Shown here one piece after another: positions 60,834 through 64,000 of a DNA stretch of 64,000 nucleotides; position 1 is the stretch's first letter, and each line of letters opens with the position of its first letter. Position numbers and translations under genes: made by a program. Origin of the DNA: Cyclobacteriaceae bacterium (GTDB lineage: Bacteria > Bacteroidota > Bacteroidia > Cytophagales > Cyclobacteriaceae); contig JAKISE010000003.1 in the NCBI GenBank assembly GCA_021648745.1, positions 1 to 64,000 on the forward strand. The letters run 5' to 3'. Under the pieces are notes generated by a model, which was given only the letters and a program-made list of their open reading frames with translations, did no database searches and was not told the origin of the DNA.

Positions 60834-61606
60834 TGGATAGTATTTTGCCTCTTGCTACCATCAATTTAGAAATTGGTTATAAAGGCAAAAAGCGAGTAAA
60901 AATTGCAGGGCCTTTAAATTTTGATGTTTTACAAGGAAGCCTCTACGGCTTAATTGGTATTAATGGCATAGGAAAATCAACACTAATAAAAACACTTAGC
61001 GGCCTTCTACCTCCACTTGGTGGACAAATACTTATTAATGGGCAAGATATATTTAGCCTACACTTCAACGACCGTGCGAAATTTATTTCATTGGTGCTTA
61101 CAGATCGGATTAATGCAGGCTTGGCAACAGTGGAAGAAATCGTAAAAATGGGGCGATTCCCATATACCAATTGGCAATTTAACCTTTCCTCTGCTGACCA
61201 AGAAGCAATTGAAGATGCACTAAGTTCTGTAGATCTGATGGATAAGAAAGATTTACTTTTTGATGAGTTGAGCGATGGCAACAAGCAAAAAGTAATGATT
61301 GCCAAGGCGTTGGCTCAAGATACTCCAGTGTTAATATTAGATGAGCCCACCGTGCACTTAGATATAAAAAACAGGTTTATTATTCTCCAATTACTTCAAA
61401 AACTAGCAAAAGAACATAATAAAACTATCCTTTTTTCCGGGCATGATCTAGATTACATGCTCACATTTTGTGACCAATTAATGCTAATGAAAGAGCAAGA
61501 GTTATCTATAAAATCACCAGAACAGTTTATTAAATCAGGGGAAATAACAAAGGCATTTGACTTAGATTTGCTTGATTTACCAAATCTCAAATTCAAATTC
61601 ACATGA
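60833..61606 (+). CDS. FecE/BtuD-type ABC transporter ATPase (iron-siderophore/cobalamin class)
   Basis: 257 residues. Walker A is GINGIGKSTLIK, the signature is LSDGNKQKVMIAKALAQ (D in place of the usual G), and Walker B is VLILDEPTVHLD. IVKMGRFPYTNWQ after the Q-loop is typical of ATPases for iron-chelate and B12 importers. No permease or binding protein is next to it in the window, so partners are elsewhere. It overlaps the following gene by four bases. Confidence 0.88.
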   Translation: MDSILPLATINLEIGYKGKKRVKIAGPLNFDVLQGSLYGLIGINGIGKSTLIKTLSGLLPPLGGQILINGQDIFSLHFNDRAKFISLVLTDRINAGLATVEEIVKMGRFPYTNWQFNLSSADQEAIEDALSSVDLMDKKDLLFDELSDGNKQKVMIAKALAQDTPVLILDEPTVHLDIKNRFIILQLLQKLAKEHNKTILFSGHDLDYMLTFCDQLMLMKEQELSIKSPEQFIKSGEITKAFDLDLLDLPNLKFKFT

Positions 61607-63543
61607 TCAAGTCTTTTCTTCAATTCACTCAAATTCATCGAACACTTCTTCTCCGATTTGCGATATTGATGCTAATTTATTCTATTTCTAGGGTTGCTTT
61701 TTTTGTTGTTAATTACAGCCTTTTTCAAGAAACTTCAGCAGCTGGGTTTTTAAAAATAATGCTTGGAGGAGTGAAATTTGATCTTTCTGCCCTGCTATTT
61801 ATCAATGCAATCTATGTATTATTTCAAACAGTTCCTTTTCGATTTAGATATATCAAGAGATATCAAAAGTTTACAAATGGATGGTTTTGGATTTCGAATT
61901 CTGTGTTTATTATCATTAACAATTCCGATATTATTTACTATCAGTTTATATTAAAAAGAACAACTTTAAGTGTAATAAAGAATTTTGAAAATGAAACCAA
62001 TTTGCCCGCTTTGTTTTTCCAATTTATTTTTGTTGATTATTGGTATGTCACCCTATTTTTAATAGGATTAATCTATGGAATGATTTGGCTTTATAAAAAA
62101 ACCAAAATCATTACACCAACCTCTCAAAAAGCAGGCGTATACTATCCCACCCAATTTTTATATATGCTAATCCTTCTCTATTTTACTGTTATAGGCATGC
62201 GGGGCGGTTTTACAGGCACAACTCGCCCCATCACCCTAAATAATGCAGGCCGATATGTAGAAAGACCTAAAGAAATGGCAATTGTATTAAATACTCCATT
62301 CACCATTTTTAAAACACTTGAACAAGAATCGTTTGTTAGATTAGATTACTATAATGAATCTGACCTAGAAAAAATATACAGTCCTATCCACCAACCTAAA
62401 ACAGATGCCCCTTTTAGACCTAAAAATGTTGTTATTTTTATTCTTGAAAGCTTCGGCAAAGAATATTTTGGTGCATTCAATAAATCGTTGGATAATGGAA
62501 ACTACCAAGGCTATACCCCATTTTTCGATTCTTTGATTAACCACAGCCTAACCTTCAAATATTCCTTTGCCAATGGAGGAAAATCTATTGATGGAATACC
62601 TTCTGTTATTTCTAGTTTACCCTCCATTAAGGGGTCATTTGTTTTATCAAACTATTCAACCAATAGTACTTCCTCTTTAGCTGTTGAGTTAAAAAAAAAG
62701 GAATATCATACAGCATTTTTTCATGGAGCTCCCAATGGCTCTATGGGCTTTTTAGCGTATACAACAGTTAATGGATTTAACGAGTATTATGGAAAATCAG
62801 AGTTTGATAATGATGAATACTGGGATGGGGTTTGGGGAATATGGGATGAAGAGTTCTTTCAGTTTTTCGCACAAACCATGGGCAATTTTAAACAACCTTT
62901 TTTAAGTACTATATTTTCTGTTTCATCGCACCACCCTTTCGAAGTACCCAAAAAATATAAAGATACCTTTCCAAAAGGCAGTTTGCCAATGCACCAAGTT
63001 ATAGGCTACACCGATTATGCCATTAGAAGATTTTTTGATGCAGCAAAACAAACAGACTGGTATAATAATACTTTGTTTGTATTTACAGCAGACCACACCA
63101 ACCAATCTGCCTATAAAGAGTATAAAACAAGCCTTGGCAATCGTTCTATACCAATTATTTTCTTTGATCCTTCTGGTGAGCTAATGGGACTTAGCTCTGA
63201 GGTAGCTCAACAAATTGATATTATGCCAACCATACTGAGCTATTTAAACTATGACGAGCCCTACTTCGCTTTTGGCAATGATCTATTAGACTCAACAGCC
63301 AATCATTTTGCAGTTAACTCTACAAGCACCTATTACCAACTTGTAATGGACGATTATTTTATGCAATTTAACGGAGTTGACGAGCCAAGATTTTTTAACT
63401 TCAAAGAGGATGTATTCCTTTCTCAGAACATAGCCTCTCAACATTTATCAAAAATGGATTCTATGAATCAGATATTAAAAGCATTTATGCAACAGTATAA
63501 TAACAGGATGATTGATAATAAAATTTCCTTTGATCCCAATTAA
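61603..63543 (+). CDS. LTA synthase-family sulfatase/phosphoglycerol transferase-like membrane protein
   Basis: 646 residues. Five N-terminal membrane helices (to about residue 205) are followed by an extracytoplasmic alkaline phosphatase/sulfatase domain: VVIFILESFGKEYFGAF, ANGGKSIDGIPSVISSLPS (Ser where LtaS has its catalytic Thr, within the same region), FFHGAPNGSMGF, FAQTMGNFKQPFLSTIFSVSSHHPF and FVFTADHTNQS. In Bacteroidota such proteins may modify cell-surface glycans or lipids with phosphoglycerol or phosphoethanolamine. The exact product is unknown. Confidence 0.9.
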   Translation: MIKSFLQFTQIHRTLLLRFAILMLIYSISRVAFFVVNYSLFQETSAAGFLKIMLGGVKFDLSALLFINAIYVLFQTVPFRFRYIKRYQKFTNGWFWISNSVFIIINNSDIIYYQFILKRTTLSVIKNFENETNLPALFFQFIFVDYWYVTLFLIGLIYGMIWLYKKTKIITPTSQKAGVYYPTQFLYMLILLYFTVIGMRGGFTGTTRPITLNNAGRYVERPKEMAIVLNTPFTIFKTLEQESFVRLDYYNESDLEKIYSPIHQPKTDAPFRPKNVVIFILESFGKEYFGAFNKSLDNGNYQGYTPFFDSLINHSLTFKYSFANGGKSIDGIPSVISSLPSIKGSFVLSNYSTNSTSSLAVELKKKEYHTAFFHGAPNGSMGFLAYTTVNGFNEYYGKSEFDNDEYWDGVWGIWDEEFFQFFAQTMGNFKQPFLSTIFSVSSHHPFEVPKKYKDTFPKGSLPMHQVIGYTDYAIRRFFDAAKQTDWYNNTLFVFTADHTNQSAYKEYKTSLGNRSIPIIFFDPSGELMGLSSEVAQQIDIMPTILSYLNYDEPYFAFGNDLLDSTANHFAVNSTSTYYQLVMDDYFMQFNGVDEPRFFNFKEDVFLSQNIASQHLSKMDSMNQILKAFMQQYNNRMIDNKISFDPN

Positions 63544-63555
63544 AATTGTTCATAT

Positions 63556-64000
63556 TTATTTTGAAAAGATATTATACTTTAGGATACAGTAAATGGCCCT
63601 CACTCCATCTTTCCAATTGATTTTCTTCCCTTCTTCGTATGACCGACCATAATAAGAGATCCCCACTTCATAAATTCTAATGTTAGGAATTCGACTAATT
63701 TTTGCAGTTACTTCTGGCTCAAACCCAAACCTGTTTTCTTTTAATGTCAATGATTTTATTATGTCAGATTTAAAAACCTTATAGCAGGTTTCCATGTCGG
63801 TTAAGTTTAGGTTAGTAAACATGTTAGACATAAAAGTGAGCACACCATTACCAATAGAATGCCAGAAAAATAAAATTCAATGGGGGTTACTCCCTTTAAA
63901 TCGAGAGCCATATACAACATCTGCATGACCATTAATAATTGGTTTCAACAAACTGTTATATTCATTTGGGTCGTATTCTAAATCAGCATCCTGAATAATG
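63556..64000 (-). pseudogene. family 2 glycosyltransferase (dolichol-phosphate-mannose synthase-like), TGA-interrupted, cut by window edge
   Basis: The minus strand from 64000 reads IIQDADLEYDPNEYNSLLKP and GHADVVYGSRFKGSNPH, then TGA (63879-63877), then ILFFWHSIGNGVLTFMSNMF, LTDMETCYKVFKSD, ENRFGFEPEVTAKI and EVGISYYGRSYEEGKKI, all in one frame. Homologues usually have Arg (HRILFFWHSIGN-like) at the TGA, so CGA to TGA is likely. QDADLEYDP is the metal-binding D-x-D-containing region of GT2. The N-terminus lies beyond the window. It is broken unless the TGA is a sequencing error or is read through. Confidence 0.85.

Noticed and set aside
1..64000. CRISPR array or cas genes
   Set aside because: No regularly spaced identical repeats with unique spacers were seen; the tandem repeats found are microsatellite or REP-like.

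Overview
The window is AT-rich and comes from a member of the Bacteroidota, most likely a marine or soil Cytophagales-type bacterium. The evidence is a clade II (Sec-exported, lipoprotein-like) nitrous oxide reductase locus, a gliding-motility/T9SS C-terminal domain protein, menaquinone genes, many SCxx lipoprotein signals, an exosortase-like protein, and two promoters with the Bacteroidota layout TTTG-N19-TATTTTTG. Species cannot be named from the sequence alone.

Positions 1-330 hold the 3' end of an IS4-type transposase. Positions 334-32383 are one very long minus-strand exopolysaccharide/glycan operon, read from right to left. It starts with a NusG/UpxY-like antiterminator (31868-32383) and a leader holding a strong promoter, then a UDP-glucuronate 4-epimerase-like gene and the Wza/Wzc export pair. 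Next comes a nonulosonic (legionaminic-like) acid module: 4,6-dehydratase, NeuD, NeuB, NeuC, sugar formyltransferase, PIG-L deacetylase, PtmE-like guanylyltransferase and CMP-transferase. The rest comprises a Wzx flippase, a sialyltransferase-like protein, a Wzy-like polymerase, two asparagine synthase/NodB-like deacetylase pairs, several GT4 and one GT-D glycosyltransferases, a methyltransferase, an ATP-grasp protein, a PglC-like initiating transferase, a DegT aminotransferase, two further NeuD-type acetyltransferases and an exosortase family protein. The legionaminic aminotransferase (LegC) is missing next to its partners; the only aminotransferase lies 23 kb downstream in the same operon.

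Positions 32470-38319 hold a penicillin acylase family enzyme with a small membrane protein, and a convergent minus-strand group: a CxCC-containing sialidase-fold lipoprotein, a TlpA-like thioredoxin, a DUF3347-like lipoprotein and a histidine phosphatase. Positions 38392-44037 are a menaquinone operon (hotdog thioesterase, menF, menD, menB, menE), interrupted between menB and menE by a 467-bp element with 32-bp imperfect inverted ends and a GxxExxY gene that carries a nonsense codon. Positions 44123-45037 are decayed DNA: a broken PAS/LuxR regulator, a 255-bp MITE-like element and a non-coding tract.

Positions 45038-53216 are the denitrification end-step locus: a divergent Rrf2/NsrR-like [Fe-S] regulator, cytochrome c, fasciclin protein, nosZ, a hairpin terminator or attenuator, a membrane protein, nosL, a small cupin, nosD, nosF, nosY and an NTF2-like protein. 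A tRNA-Lys(UUU) follows on the minus strand with its own promoter and terminator. The remainder (53462-64000) is mixed chromosomal content: a BatE-like SH3 protein, a large T9SS-secreted protein, rlmD, a lipoprotein, a class C beta-lactamase-like hydrolase, a three-gene set with an iron/cobalamin-type ABC ATPase and an LTA-synthase-like sulfatase, and a family 2 glycosyltransferase broken by a TGA codon at the window edge.

Start codons were chosen by eye. Several genes appear to use TTG or GTG, and some 5' ends remain uncertain.
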